The notes under the pieces were generated by a model. The model had not been told where the DNA came from and did no database searches. It saw nothing but the letters and a program-made list of their open reading frames with translations. Below are positions 44,688 through 52,459 of a stretch of 64,000 bases of DNA, one piece after another. How positions within the stretch are numbered: the stretch's first letter is position 1; each line of letters starts with the position of its first letter. The DNA comes from Lachnospiraceae bacterium. GTDB taxonomy: Bacteria > Bacillota > Clostridia > Lachnospirales > Lachnospiraceae. Both the position numbers and the translations under genes were made by a program. The stretch is from NCBI GenBank assembly GCA_017520155.1, contig JAFXGR010000066.1, positions 1 through 64,000 on the forward strand, in the 5' to 3' direction.

Positions 44688-45953
44688 ATGAGTTCAAATA
44701 AAAAATCAGCATTTCATTATGCCTGGGTTGTATTAATTGCAACTGTAGTTATGAATTTCTTTTATTCCATTGTTTTCAGTTCTTTTGGCGTATACGCTGC
44801 CTCAGTTCTGGAAGCTAACCCCGGAATCAGCAGAACTGCTTATTCCATTATCCCTACCCTTCATTCTCTTTTTTCTACTATTTTTCTTCTTTCTTATGGA
44901 AAAATAGTACAAAAACTGAGTTTTAGAGGCGTTATTTTAGGAGGCGGACTTTCCATTGCTATTGGATACTTTATTTATTCTTTCGCTTCCAATATTGTTG
45001 TATTTTATATTGGTGCTTTCTTTGTAGGACTCTTTCCTGCTTTTTGTTCTTCTACCACAACCGGTGCTTTAATTAACCGTTGGTTTGGAAAATTAAACAG
45101 TACCTTACTTAGTATTTCCATGGCCATCGGAGGCTTTGGCGGTACCATTGGAAGTAACCTAGTAGGAAAATGGCTGTCCACCATTGGCTACAAAGCAAGC
45201 TTTCGTAACATGGCCATTATCATTGCTGTAGTAGTAATTATCTTATTCTTCTTTGTGAGAAACTCTCCTGCTGACAAAAATACTGTAATGCTTTGGGCAA
45301 GTGAAGAACAGAAAAAAATCACAAAACAGGAAGATCGTCCCGGTTATACCTTGAAGCAGGCTATGAAAACTTATAATTTCTGGGCTATTGCAATCTTCTT
45401 TATGCTCTATGCTGCTGCTTTCTACGCCGCTTATGCAAATGTTACATTATATATGGCCGACCTGGGATGGGATTCTACTGTTTATGGTGCTATCTTTGGT
45501 GTAGTTTCCGTAGCTAATGTTATTGCCATGGTTCCCGGTGGATATGCAGCAGATAAAGTGGGCTCCAGAATTACCGTATTAGTGCTTTGTGCCTTATATG
45601 CTATTGTATGTATAATCTTAGGCTTTACTACACCTTCTGTAGGAATGATGTATCTGGTTACTGCCTTAATTGGTGTTTGCTGGTTATTTGCCAAGGTATT
45701 GCATACTCCTTTAGCCCTTTTATTCGGAAGCAGAGATTCTGCCAGTATTATTGCTATTTTAACTGCAGCCATTACTATCGGTGCTTCCATCGGTATTCCT
45801 GCTGCAAATATTATTTATGATATGACCGGTTCTTACTCCGGCTTATTCAAAGTATTATTAATTGTATTAGTTATTGGCCTTGTATTAGCCTTTACCGCAA
45901 TTAAGCCGATTCCCGGTGCCGATAAGGTTGGCGGACCGGATGCATTAAAGTAA
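44688..45953 (+). CDS. MFS transporter, monocarboxylate/oxalate-formate-like
   Basis: A 421-residue twelve-helix carrier. FHYAWVVLIATVVMNFFYS at the start and PGISRTAYSIIPTLHS after helix 1 place it in the same MFS subgroup as the protein at 39.9-41.2 kb. GGYAADKVGSR lies at the helix 8-9 loop. A proline-rich short cytoplasmic tail ends the protein. An AAGGAG ribosome site precedes the start. It is part of the plus-strand series SDR-MFS-GntP-AKR. Substrate is inferred only as an organic acid. Confidence 0.85.
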   Translation: MSSNKKSAFHYAWVVLIATVVMNFFYSIVFSSFGVYAASVLEANPGISRTAYSIIPTLHSLFSTIFLLSYGKIVQKLSFRGVILGGGLSIAIGYFIYSFASNIVVFYIGAFFVGLFPAFCSSTTTGALINRWFGKLNSTLLSISMAIGGFGGTIGSNLVGKWLSTIGYKASFRNMAIIIAVVVIILFFFVRNSPADKNTVMLWASEEQKKITKQEDRPGYTLKQAMKTYNFWAIAIFFMLYAAAFYAAYANVTLYMADLGWDSTVYGAIFGVVSVANVIAMVPGGYAADKVGSRITVLVLCALYAIVCIILGFTTPSVGMMYLVTALIGVCWLFAKVLHTPLALLFGSRDSASIIAILTAAITIGASIGIPAANIIYDMTGSYSGLFKVLLIVLVIGLVLAFTAIKPIPGADKVGGPDALK

Positions 45954-46001
45954 TCCAGCCTAAATCGTTATATTTTTCCATAGAAAGGATCAAAGATATT
46001 T

Positions 46002-47312
46002 ATGGGCTATGCAGCACTTATTATTGGCTTTCTTTTATTAGCCACCTTATGCTTACTGAATATTAATGCTGTTATTGCAGCATTTACTGCCGCTCTTGCT
46101 GTGGTAGTATTGGCAGCTCTTCCACTGACCGAATCTTTGATCGATGTATTTTTTGGCCGATTTGGCACCATTGCAGGCAGTATGTTTCCTATGTTCTTAT
46201 TTGGTTCTATTTTGGCCAAAATATATACCGGCAGTGGAGCGGCCTATTCTATTGCAGAAACAGTGGGTTATCATTTGTTTCGTTTTGCCAAATCGGAAAA
46301 ACAAAAATATGCCTTGGGATTTTTATCCGTTATTCTTTCTGCTGCAATTATTTGCTACGGAGGAATAAATGCAGCGGTAGCTCTTCTTACCATCTATCCC
46401 ATTGCCTTAAATATTTTCCAAAAGGCAGGGATTCCCAAGCGGTTTATTATGGGCGCCATCTGCGGCGGAGCCTTTACCTTTGCCTTAAGCGGTCCCGGTT
46501 CTCCTCAGCCTACCAATGTGGTAGCCATGGAAATCGGCACCTCTTCCGGTGTGGGACTTGTAGCCGGATTTGTAGGCGCTATTGTAGAAATTATTGTTAT
46601 GGTAATCATTCTAACCTATTTATGTATACGTGCCGTAAAACAAGGAGAAAAATTTCTTCCCGGTCCAAAAGATGTATTAGATACCTCTGCTCATAAAAAA
46701 ATCGGGTTTTTCCGATGTATCCTGCCTCTTTTGGTATTATTGGTTTTATTTAACTTTTTAAAGATTAATATCGCCTTAGCAATTTTATTAAGCTGTCTTG
46801 CTGCAGTTATTATCTTCTTTCCCGAGTTAAAGAAAGAAAAGATTTTGTATTCTTTAAATGAAGGTGCCTTTCAGGCACTGCTTCCTACAGTCACCATCGC
46901 CGGTATTAACGGCTTTGCTGCTGTGGTTCAAACAGTTCCGGAATATGAGAAAGTGATTGATAAATTGTTATCCTCTTCTCTTCCTCCGGTTCTGATGTTA
47001 ATTTTTTGTGTATCTTTAATCTGTATGATTACCGGCGGCTCAACCACGGGAACCCAGATTGCTCTTCCTGTGATTAGTCCTGTGTTAACAGGCCTGGGAT
47101 TAAGCCTTCCCTTTATTCATCGTGTGGGCACTTTTGCTGCTACTATGCTGGATTCTATTCCCAGTAGTGGTGCCATTATTATGGCCATCAATGTGGCCGG
47201 ACTGAAAATGAAAGATGGTTATCCCCCTGTTTTCGTATCAACCATTATTGCCACTACCTGCGGCACCATAGCCGTAGCTCTTATGATGAGCCTGTTTCCT
47301 ATGCTGCCCTAA
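46002..47312 (+). CDS. GntP-type permease
   Basis: A 436-residue membrane protein with about twelve helices. IICYGGINAAVALLTIYPIA and ALSGPGSPQPTNVVAMEIGT resemble the re-entrant regions of GntP/CitMHS-type ion-coupled permeases. The second half repeats the theme with MITGGSTTGTQIALPVISPV and FAATMLDSIPSSGAIIMAIN. Family members import gluconate, glycerate, 3-hydroxybutyrate or similar hydroxy acids with protons. A GAAAGGA site precedes the start. With two MFS carriers and an SLC13 carrier this is the fourth acid-type transporter within 8 kb. Confidence 0.83.
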   Translation: MGYAALIIGFLLLATLCLLNINAVIAAFTAALAVVVLAALPLTESLIDVFFGRFGTIAGSMFPMFLFGSILAKIYTGSGAAYSIAETVGYHLFRFAKSEKQKYALGFLSVILSAAIICYGGINAAVALLTIYPIALNIFQKAGIPKRFIMGAICGGAFTFALSGPGSPQPTNVVAMEIGTSSGVGLVAGFVGAIVEIIVMVIILTYLCIRAVKQGEKFLPGPKDVLDTSAHKKIGFFRCILPLLVLLVLFNFLKINIALAILLSCLAAVIIFFPELKKEKILYSLNEGAFQALLPTVTIAGINGFAAVVQTVPEYEKVIDKLLSSSLPPVLMLIFCVSLICMITGGSTTGTQIALPVISPVLTGLGLSLPFIHRVGTFAATMLDSIPSSGAIIMAINVAGLKMKDGYPPVFVSTIIATTCGTIAVALMMSLFPMLP

Positions 47313-47360
47313 AAAGATATTATTTTAAAATTTTGATATTATATTGAAAGGAGAATTATT

Positions 47361-48353
47361 ATGAAATATTTAGAGATAAAAGGACTTACAACAAAAGTTT
47401 CCGATATTGCTTTCGGAACAGCTACCTCTACCTTAGAGGATGAAGAAAAAATCCATGCTATGCTGGACTATTACGTAGAGCAGGGAGGAAACTATATCGA
47501 TACTGCTCGTTTTTATGGAAGAGGAAGCGGTATTCAGCATACAGAAGAAATTTTGGGCCGATGGCTGGCTAAAAACGATAATCGAAGTAAAGTAATTATC
47601 CAGTCTAAATGCTGCAATCCTTATATCGATCGTAATTTAAATGTGTTTGAAGAAATTCCCCGTGTAGGCCGCTCCTACATGTATGATGATATTTTATTCA
47701 GCCGTGATAAACTGGGGGTAGAAACTATTGATATTTACTTAATGCACAGAGATAATCCTAATGTACCTGTATCTGAAATTATGGATACCTTTGAAGAGTT
47801 TTTAAGAAGAGGATGGATTAAAGCTTATGGTATGAGCAACTGGCGTTTTGACCGTTTTATGGAAGCTTATGAATACTGTGAGAAAATGGCTTATCAGGGT
47901 CCCAGCATTTACAGTCCTTTCTTCAGCCTGGTAGAACTGGAGCGCCCTTGGTATTATCGTATTCCTCCTTTCAACTCCAAAAATCTGTCATGGTTTGAAG
48001 AACATCAGGATGTAACTTTAGCTGCCTGGTCTGCTCAGGGAAGAGGATTCTTTGGAGATTATCCTCAGTATGATCCTGAAAATGCCGATGCCTTAACCCG
48101 TATGGCAGTTTTAACTCCTGTTAACTATGCAAGAAAAGAAAGAGTAAAGAAACTGGCAGAGGTGAAGAACATTCGTCCTTCCCAGATTTCTCTTCTCTAT
48201 GTACTAAGTCAGAAAGCGTCTGTTGCTGCCATTATCGGTCCTCGTTCTTCTAAGGATATTGATAATGTATTAAATGCAAGTACACAGCTGCTTACCCAGG
48301 AAGAGGTTGATTATCTTACCTTAAAAAGTGATACTCTACCCTTAATAAAATAA
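47361..48353 (+). CDS. Aldo/keto reductase
   Basis: A 330-residue AKR-fold oxidoreductase using NAD(P)H. The tetrad is visible: Asp in YIDTAR, Tyr in FYGRG, Lys in IIQSKC and His in YLMHRDN. The C-terminal cofactor region includes AAIIGPRSSKDIDNVLNA. GAAAGGAG precedes the ATG. It is the last gene of the cassette, followed by a strong terminator. With two SDRs it suggests an oxidise/reduce route that interconverts hydroxyl and keto groups on an imported acid or sugar. Confidence 0.88.
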   Translation: MKYLEIKGLTTKVSDIAFGTATSTLEDEEKIHAMLDYYVEQGGNYIDTARFYGRGSGIQHTEEILGRWLAKNDNRSKVIIQSKCCNPYIDRNLNVFEEIPRVGRSYMYDDILFSRDKLGVETIDIYLMHRDNPNVPVSEIMDTFEEFLRRGWIKAYGMSNWRFDRFMEAYEYCEKMAYQGPSIYSPFFSLVELERPWYYRIPPFNSKNLSWFEEHQDVTLAAWSAQGRGFFGDYPQYDPENADALTRMAVLTPVNYARKERVKKLAEVKNIRPSQISLLYVLSQKASVAAIIGPRSSKDIDNVLNASTQLLTQEEVDYLTLKSDTLPLIK

Positions 48354-48378
48354 AGATTAACAATACCTATAGTTAAAT

Positions 48379-48416
48379 AAAAAGTGGAAATCGGCTTTAA
48401 CTGATTTCCACTTTTT
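48379..48416. terminator. Bidirectional terminator ending the cassette
   Basis: AAAAAGTGGAAATC (48379-48392) and GATTTCCACTTTTT (48403-48416) form a perfect 14-bp stem with A/T runs on both sides. It serves both the plus-strand AKR gene and the minus-strand YczE-like gene. Confidence 0.9.
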
Positions 48417-48421
48417 TCCCT

Positions 48422-49051
48422 TTATACTGCTATCTTTTTCTTACTTCCCAGCATTCTAAGCTTATGGGCAAAAAGCTGAATACAGGGACCTGCAGTTAAT
48501 GCGGTAATTACTGTTACAATTCCAGCCTTTCCTCCAAGAAGAAGTCCAATCACAATAAAGCTGATATCAAAGGATATCTTTACAATCCTGTATTCCTTCT
48601 TAAGCTTTTCCTGTAATACTAATACAACTCCGGTAAAAGGATCCACTCCGATATTTACCACGATAAAAATAGCAATTCCAAGATATAACAGTAAGCATCC
48701 CGTTGCTGCAAATATGATTCTAAACAGAAAGCTGTTATCCGGTACCAGATAATGATAAATTGTACTTCCAAAGCTTACACATAAGCCATAAGGAAGAAAA
48801 TATACTACTGTTCCGATGCTTACAAACTTTCTTCCGATAAATAACAACAATGCCACTAAACTTATATTAACTATATTAGAAACTGTTCCCAGCTGCTCTA
48901 CCGAAAGATGAAAAAAATTACGTATACCGTCATAGACAATTCCTACGGAATCATTTCCTAAACCTGCCAGATTATTAAAAGCTACCCCTGTACCAATAAG
49001 GAGCACCCCAATTAATGCATAAAAAATTTTACTAAAATATTGTTTTTCCAT
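48422..49051 (-). CDS. YczE/YitT-like membrane protein
   Basis: A 209-residue protein with five to six membrane helices. The pattern GVLLIGTGVAFNNLAGLGND and AIFIVVNIGVDPFTGVVLVL, with two glycine-rich GxGxD/P turns, is typical of the YczE/YyaS/YitT family, whose function is not known in detail. It lies 41 bp downstream of the transketolase C-subunit gene and probably shares its transcript. It could be a transporter for the same pathway, as inference. Confidence 0.78.
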   Translation of the reverse strand: MEKQYFSKIFYALIGVLLIGTGVAFNNLAGLGNDSVGIVYDGIRNFFHLSVEQLGTVSNIVNISLVALLLFIGRKFVSIGTVVYFLPYGLCVSFGSTIYHYLVPDNSFLFRIIFAATGCLLLYLGIAIFIVVNIGVDPFTGVVLVLQEKLKKEYRIVKISFDISFIVIGLLLGGKAGIVTVITALTAGPCIQLFAHKLRMLGSKKKIAV

Positions 49052-49092
49052 TCTTACTTTTTTCTTATCCTTTTCTCTATCTTTTTTGCTTC

Positions 49093-50043
49093 TTATTCCT
49101 TGTCACATAAAAAGCCTTTTATTTTTTTCAAAATACTTTCACTGTCCAGTCCGTATTCTTTGATCAGCTCAGCTCCGGAACCGGACTGACCAAAGATATC
49201 CTGTACTCCAATTTTTAATACTTTTGCTGCATTCTTCGCAGAAATCACATCTGCCACAGCACTTCCCAAGCCTCCGATAACGGAATGTTCTTCCACCGTT
49301 ACTACTTTCCCTGTTTTCTTGGCTGATGTTAAAATTGCCCCTTCATCTAAAGGTTTAATGGTATGGATATTGATTACCTCAGCATTAATTCCTTCTTTTT
49401 CCAGTTCCTCTGCCGCCTCTAAGGCTTCAGCTACACAAAGTCCCGTAGCAACAATACTTACGTCAGTTCCTTCCTTTAACAGTACTGCCTTTCCCAATTC
49501 AAATTTATAATCAGGAACTTCATTTATCACAGGAACAGGCATTCTTCCAAACCTAAGATAAACCGGTCCCTGATGGTGATATGCCGCTTCTACTGCCGCT
49601 TTTGCTTCCACATCATCAGCAGGGCTGATTATGGTCATTCCCGGAATAGTTCTCATTAACGCAATATCTTCATTACATTGATGAGTTGCACCATCCTCTC
49701 CTACAGAAATACCTGCATGGGTAGCTGCAATTTTTACATTTAACCCGGGATAGCCAATGGAATTTCTAATTTGTTCAAAGGCTCTTCCCGCTGCAAACAT
49801 GGCGAAGCTGCTGGCAAAGGCAACTTTTCCTGTGGCTGCAATTCCTGCAGCAACTCCCATCATATTACATTCCGCAATTCCACAGTCAATATGGCGATGG
49901 GGAAATTTATCACGAAAAATATCTGTTCTTGTTGCTACTGCCAAATCTGCATCCAGTACAACAATATCTTCCTTTTTTTCTCCCAAAGCAGCAAGGGCAT
50001 TACCATAACTAACTCTGGTTGCAATCTTCTTTTCTCTATTCAT
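49093..50043 (-). CDS. Transketolase, C-terminal subunit
   Basis: A 316-residue protein holding the pyrimidine-binding and C-terminal domains of a split transketolase. Visible motifs are VLDADLAVATRT, CGIAECNMMGVAAGIAATGK (with the catalytic Glu), THAGISVGEDGATHQCNEDI and TIKPLDEGAI. It pairs with the product of the upstream gene, with which it overlaps by 8 bp. Transketolase moves two-carbon ketol units between sugar phosphates using thiamine diphosphate. Split forms are common in Clostridia and can be the housekeeping enzyme or part of a sugar-specific pathway. Confidence 0.93.
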   Translation of the reverse strand: MNREKKIATRVSYGNALAALGEKKEDIVVLDADLAVATRTDIFRDKFPHRHIDCGIAECNMMGVAAGIAATGKVAFASSFAMFAAGRAFEQIRNSIGYPGLNVKIAATHAGISVGEDGATHQCNEDIALMRTIPGMTIISPADDVEAKAAVEAAYHHQGPVYLRFGRMPVPVINEVPDYKFELGKAVLLKEGTDVSIVATGLCVAEALEAAEELEKEGINAEVINIHTIKPLDEGAILTSAKKTGKVVTVEEHSVIGGLGSAVADVISAKNAAKVLKIGVQDIFGQSGSGAELIKEYGLDSESILKKIKGFLCDKE

Positions 50044-50902
50044 TGTCTGCCCCCTTACTTTCTTCCTGCTGTCTTAATAGTTTCTTCCGGGCTGCTTCCA
50101 ACTCTTCTAAGGCCAAAGCCAGCTGTTCATCATTTGGCGGTGTACCGTGCCATTTAGCCAAATCTTCCATAAAGGAAACACCTTTTCCTTTTATGGTTTT
50201 TGCTATGATTGCTGTGGGTCTGTCTTTGATTTCTCTTGCCTCCTTGAAGGCAGTTCTGATTTCATCAAAATCATGGCCGTCAATGGTGATTACATGAAAA
50301 CGGAAGGCTTTAAATTTCTCATCTATGGGATAGGGGGAATTTACTTCCGAAATCTCTCCGTCGATCTGCAGATTATTGTTATCTACAATAACCACAAGAT
50401 TATCCAGCTTGTTTTGTGCTGCCAGCATGGCCGCCTCCCAAACCTGGCCTTCCTGAATCTCTCCATCTCCAAGAAGGGTGTATACTCGGTAATCATCTCC
50501 GTAAATTTTTGCTGACAGAGCCATACCTACTGCTGCTGAAACACCTTGCCCTAAGGAACCGGAGGACATATCTACTCCCGGTATTTTATTCATTACAGGA
50601 TGTCCCTGGAGCTTTCTTCCAAGCTTTCTAAGTCCCTGCAATTCTTCCTTAGGGAAATAGCCACGTTCTGCTAAAGTGGCATAATACCCGGGTGCGGTAT
50701 GACCTTTAGACAATACAAACCGATCACGTCCCATATCTGCAGGATTTGCCGGATCTATCTTCATCTCCTCAAAATAAAGATAGGTATATATATCCGCTGC
50801 CGATAGAGATCCTCCCGGATGTCCGGATTTGGCATTGTGAATTGCCTTTACCGTTTCTTTTCTGATATTGTTTGCTTTTAATTTTAATTCTATGTTTTTC
50901 AT
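50036..50902 (-). CDS. Transketolase, N-terminal subunit
   Basis: A 288-residue subunit with the thiamine-diphosphate domain: SGHPGGSLSAADIYTYLYF, SKGHTAPGYYATLAERGYF, the GDGEIQEGQVWEA...NN metal/diphosphate motif and IDGHDFDEI. Together with the next gene it equals one full transketolase of about 600 residues. The ATG at 50900-50902 has only a weak site (AAGGG) and is directly preceded by a Fur/PerR-like AT-rich array. The pair converges on the accessory cassette but is separated from it by a terminator, so a shared pathway is not proven. Confidence 0.93.
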   Translation of the reverse strand: MKNIELKLKANNIRKETVKAIHNAKSGHPGGSLSAADIYTYLYFEEMKIDPANPADMGRDRFVLSKGHTAPGYYATLAERGYFPKEELQGLRKLGRKLQGHPVMNKIPGVDMSSGSLGQGVSAAVGMALSAKIYGDDYRVYTLLGDGEIQEGQVWEAAMLAAQNKLDNLVVIVDNNNLQIDGEISEVNSPYPIDEKFKAFRFHVITIDGHDFDEIRTAFKEAREIKDRPTAIIAKTIKGKGVSFMEDLAKWHGTPPNDEQLALALEELEAARKKLLRQQEESKGADNE

Positions 50903-50905
50903 GCC

Positions 50906-50923
50906 CTTATCATAATCATTATT
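50906..50923 (-). promoter_or_regulatory. Fur/PerR-like hexamer array at the transketolase start
   Basis: On the minus strand AATAAT-GATTAT-GATAAG are three adjacent NATWAT-type hexamers (the last 5 of 6). It shares CATAATCATTAT with the box before the yibE/F gene. It overlaps the ribosome site. AT richness lowers certainty. Confidence 0.3.
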
Positions 50924-50963
50924 TATCGGATTAGAAATGACAATTGTCCCTTTTTATCCTTTC

Positions 50964-50992
50964 TTGAAATTTTTATTTTCCTTTGCTAAAAT
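50964..50992 (+). promoter_or_regulatory. Sigma-A promoter of the DUF3048 lipoprotein gene
   Basis: TTGAAA (50964-50969), 17-bp spacer, TAAAAT (50987-50992). The leader would be about 95 nt. Confidence 0.6.
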
Positions 50993-51092
50993 ACACATAT
51001 TGAAAGAATATGGGAAAATTAAAAACTTTTTTCATCATTCGAATTCAAATGCAACGCTTTATACATAACTCATTTATTTGAAAGGAGAACAC

Positions 51093-52217
51093 ATGAAATC
51101 ATTATTATCTACTTTTTTCCTTTGTTTTTTTCTCTTTTTTATTCTGGGCTGTGGAGAAAAACAGGAGCGCACCATGATTAATCTTCCCTCTCCCGATTCT
51201 TCAGTAAAAAGCACAGAAAACTTTAGACAAGAGGAAAGCTCCCTACCGGATATTCCTGAAAATACTACTCCTCAAGGGATGACTGCCAGCCCTCTTACTA
51301 ATGAATGGGTTTCTTTGGAAACTGCCTCCCTCCGTCCTTTGGCAGTCATGATTCCCAATGATGCTTCTGCACTGCCTCACTATAATCTTTCTAAAGCTGA
51401 TATTTTATATGAAGTTCCTGTGGAAGGAAATATGACCAGATTAATGGGAATTTTCGGTGATTGGACTACATTGGAAAGAGTAGGAAATATTCGAAGCTGC
51501 AGAGATTACTTTGTTTATTGGGCCTTTGAGTGGGATGCCATTTATATCCATGCCGGAGGACCTTTTTATATCCATGATGTTATCGGACGCCATGATACCC
51601 AGAATATTGATGCATTATCTGCACCGGAAGGAGTATTTTATCGTACCACTGATAGAAGTGCACCACAAAATCTTTATTTTGACGGCTCTTCTCTCCTTAA
51701 GGAAGCCGGCAGATTATCTTATCCTTTAGAAATACGAGAAGGGTATAGGGATAATCTTCACTTCCAATTTTCCCGGGAGGAAAATAGATTAGATCAATAT
51801 TCCCAGGCATCTTTTGCCAAAAAAATCTATTTAAAAAATGCTTATCCCGTAACCGGAACCTGGTTTGAATATAATGAAGATGATGGCTTATATTATCGTT
51901 TCCAATCTATTTCCAACGGAGCCCACATGGATGCTGCTACGGGAAAACAACTTGCCTTTAAAAACATTATTCTTCAATTTACTTATTCAGAGGTTCGTGA
52001 CAATCAAGGATACCTTGCCTTTCAGTGCATCGACTCTTCCAGAGATGGATGGTACTTTACTAACGGAAAAGCCATTCATATTAACTGGAGAAAAGATTCC
52101 GATTATGGTTCTACCAGATATTATGATGACAACGGCAACGAAATCCTTCTTAATACTGGAAAAACCATGATCTGTATTCTTCGGGATGGTTCAACCTTCT
52201 CCTTCGCTAATAAATAA
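51093..52217 (+). CDS. DUF3048-domain lipoprotein (YerB-like)
   Basis: A 374-residue exported lipoprotein. The signal peptide ends in the lipobox ILGC (cysteine about residue 20). A Ser/Pro/Glu-rich linker precedes the DUF3048 N-domain: RPLAVMIPNDASALPHYNLS, ADILYEVPVEGNMTRLMGIF and VGNIRSCRDYFVYWAFEWDA. The C-domain has WFEYNEDDGLYYRF and YYDDNGNEILLNTGKTMICI. The start is ATG 51093, preceded by GAAAGGAG; a TTG five codons earlier contains that site. DUF3048 proteins such as YerB are surface lipoproteins whose role is not established. Confidence 0.88.
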   Translation: MKSLLSTFFLCFFLFFILGCGEKQERTMINLPSPDSSVKSTENFRQEESSLPDIPENTTPQGMTASPLTNEWVSLETASLRPLAVMIPNDASALPHYNLSKADILYEVPVEGNMTRLMGIFGDWTTLERVGNIRSCRDYFVYWAFEWDAIYIHAGGPFYIHDVIGRHDTQNIDALSAPEGVFYRTTDRSAPQNLYFDGSSLLKEAGRLSYPLEIREGYRDNLHFQFSREENRLDQYSQASFAKKIYLKNAYPVTGTWFEYNEDDGLYYRFQSISNGAHMDAATGKQLAFKNIILQFTYSEVRDNQGYLAFQCIDSSRDGWYFTNGKAIHINWRKDSDYGSTRYYDDNGNEILLNTGKTMICILRDGSTFSFANK

Positions 52218-52222
52218 CAGTA

Positions 52223-52272
52223 AAAAAAGAAAGATTACCTAAGTCTTAGCTCTTAAGTAATCTTTCTTTTTT
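52223..52272 (+). terminator. Terminator of the DUF3048 gene
   Basis: AAAAAAGAAAGATTAC (52223-52238) pairs with GTAATCTTTCTTTTTT (52257-52272) around an inner CTAAG/CTTAA pairing; the 3' arm supplies the T run. Confidence 0.85.
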
Positions 52273-52292
52273 ACAGTTTAACTATTATTTTA

Positions 52293-52459
52293 CTAGTGTA
52301 ACGGTTTCTAAATAACTATACCATTCACATAGAATATTTTTCTGAGAGTGAAGTTCAAAAAATGTAGGCGTAGCGGGCTACGCTGAGGATTTTTGAATCT
52401 TTGCTATCAGGAAAATAGGCATGTGATATGGTATAGTTAATTTAAAACCGTTGCACTAG
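52293..52459. repeat. 167-bp near-perfect palindrome, MITE-like
   Basis: The left half can be aligned base by base with the reverse complement of the right half along its whole ~83 bp. The ends are CTAGTGTAACGGTTT and CTAGTGCAACGGTTT, the middle matches are AACTATACCAT, CACAT and TTCAAAAA, and the centre is GCGTAGC-GG-GCTACGC at 52368-52383. It fills the space between the DUF3048 terminator and leuA, and the terminal CTAG supplies the leuA stop codon (52456-52458). Such full-length palindromes are typical of miniature transposable elements, or of a structured RNA. Confidence 0.85.

Noticed and set aside
47361..50902. Sulfoquinovose (sulfo-transketolase) or apiose pathway
   Set aside because: A split transketolase is present but no isomerase, kinase, glycosidase or sulfo-sugar gene is seen, and a terminator separates it from the cassette.
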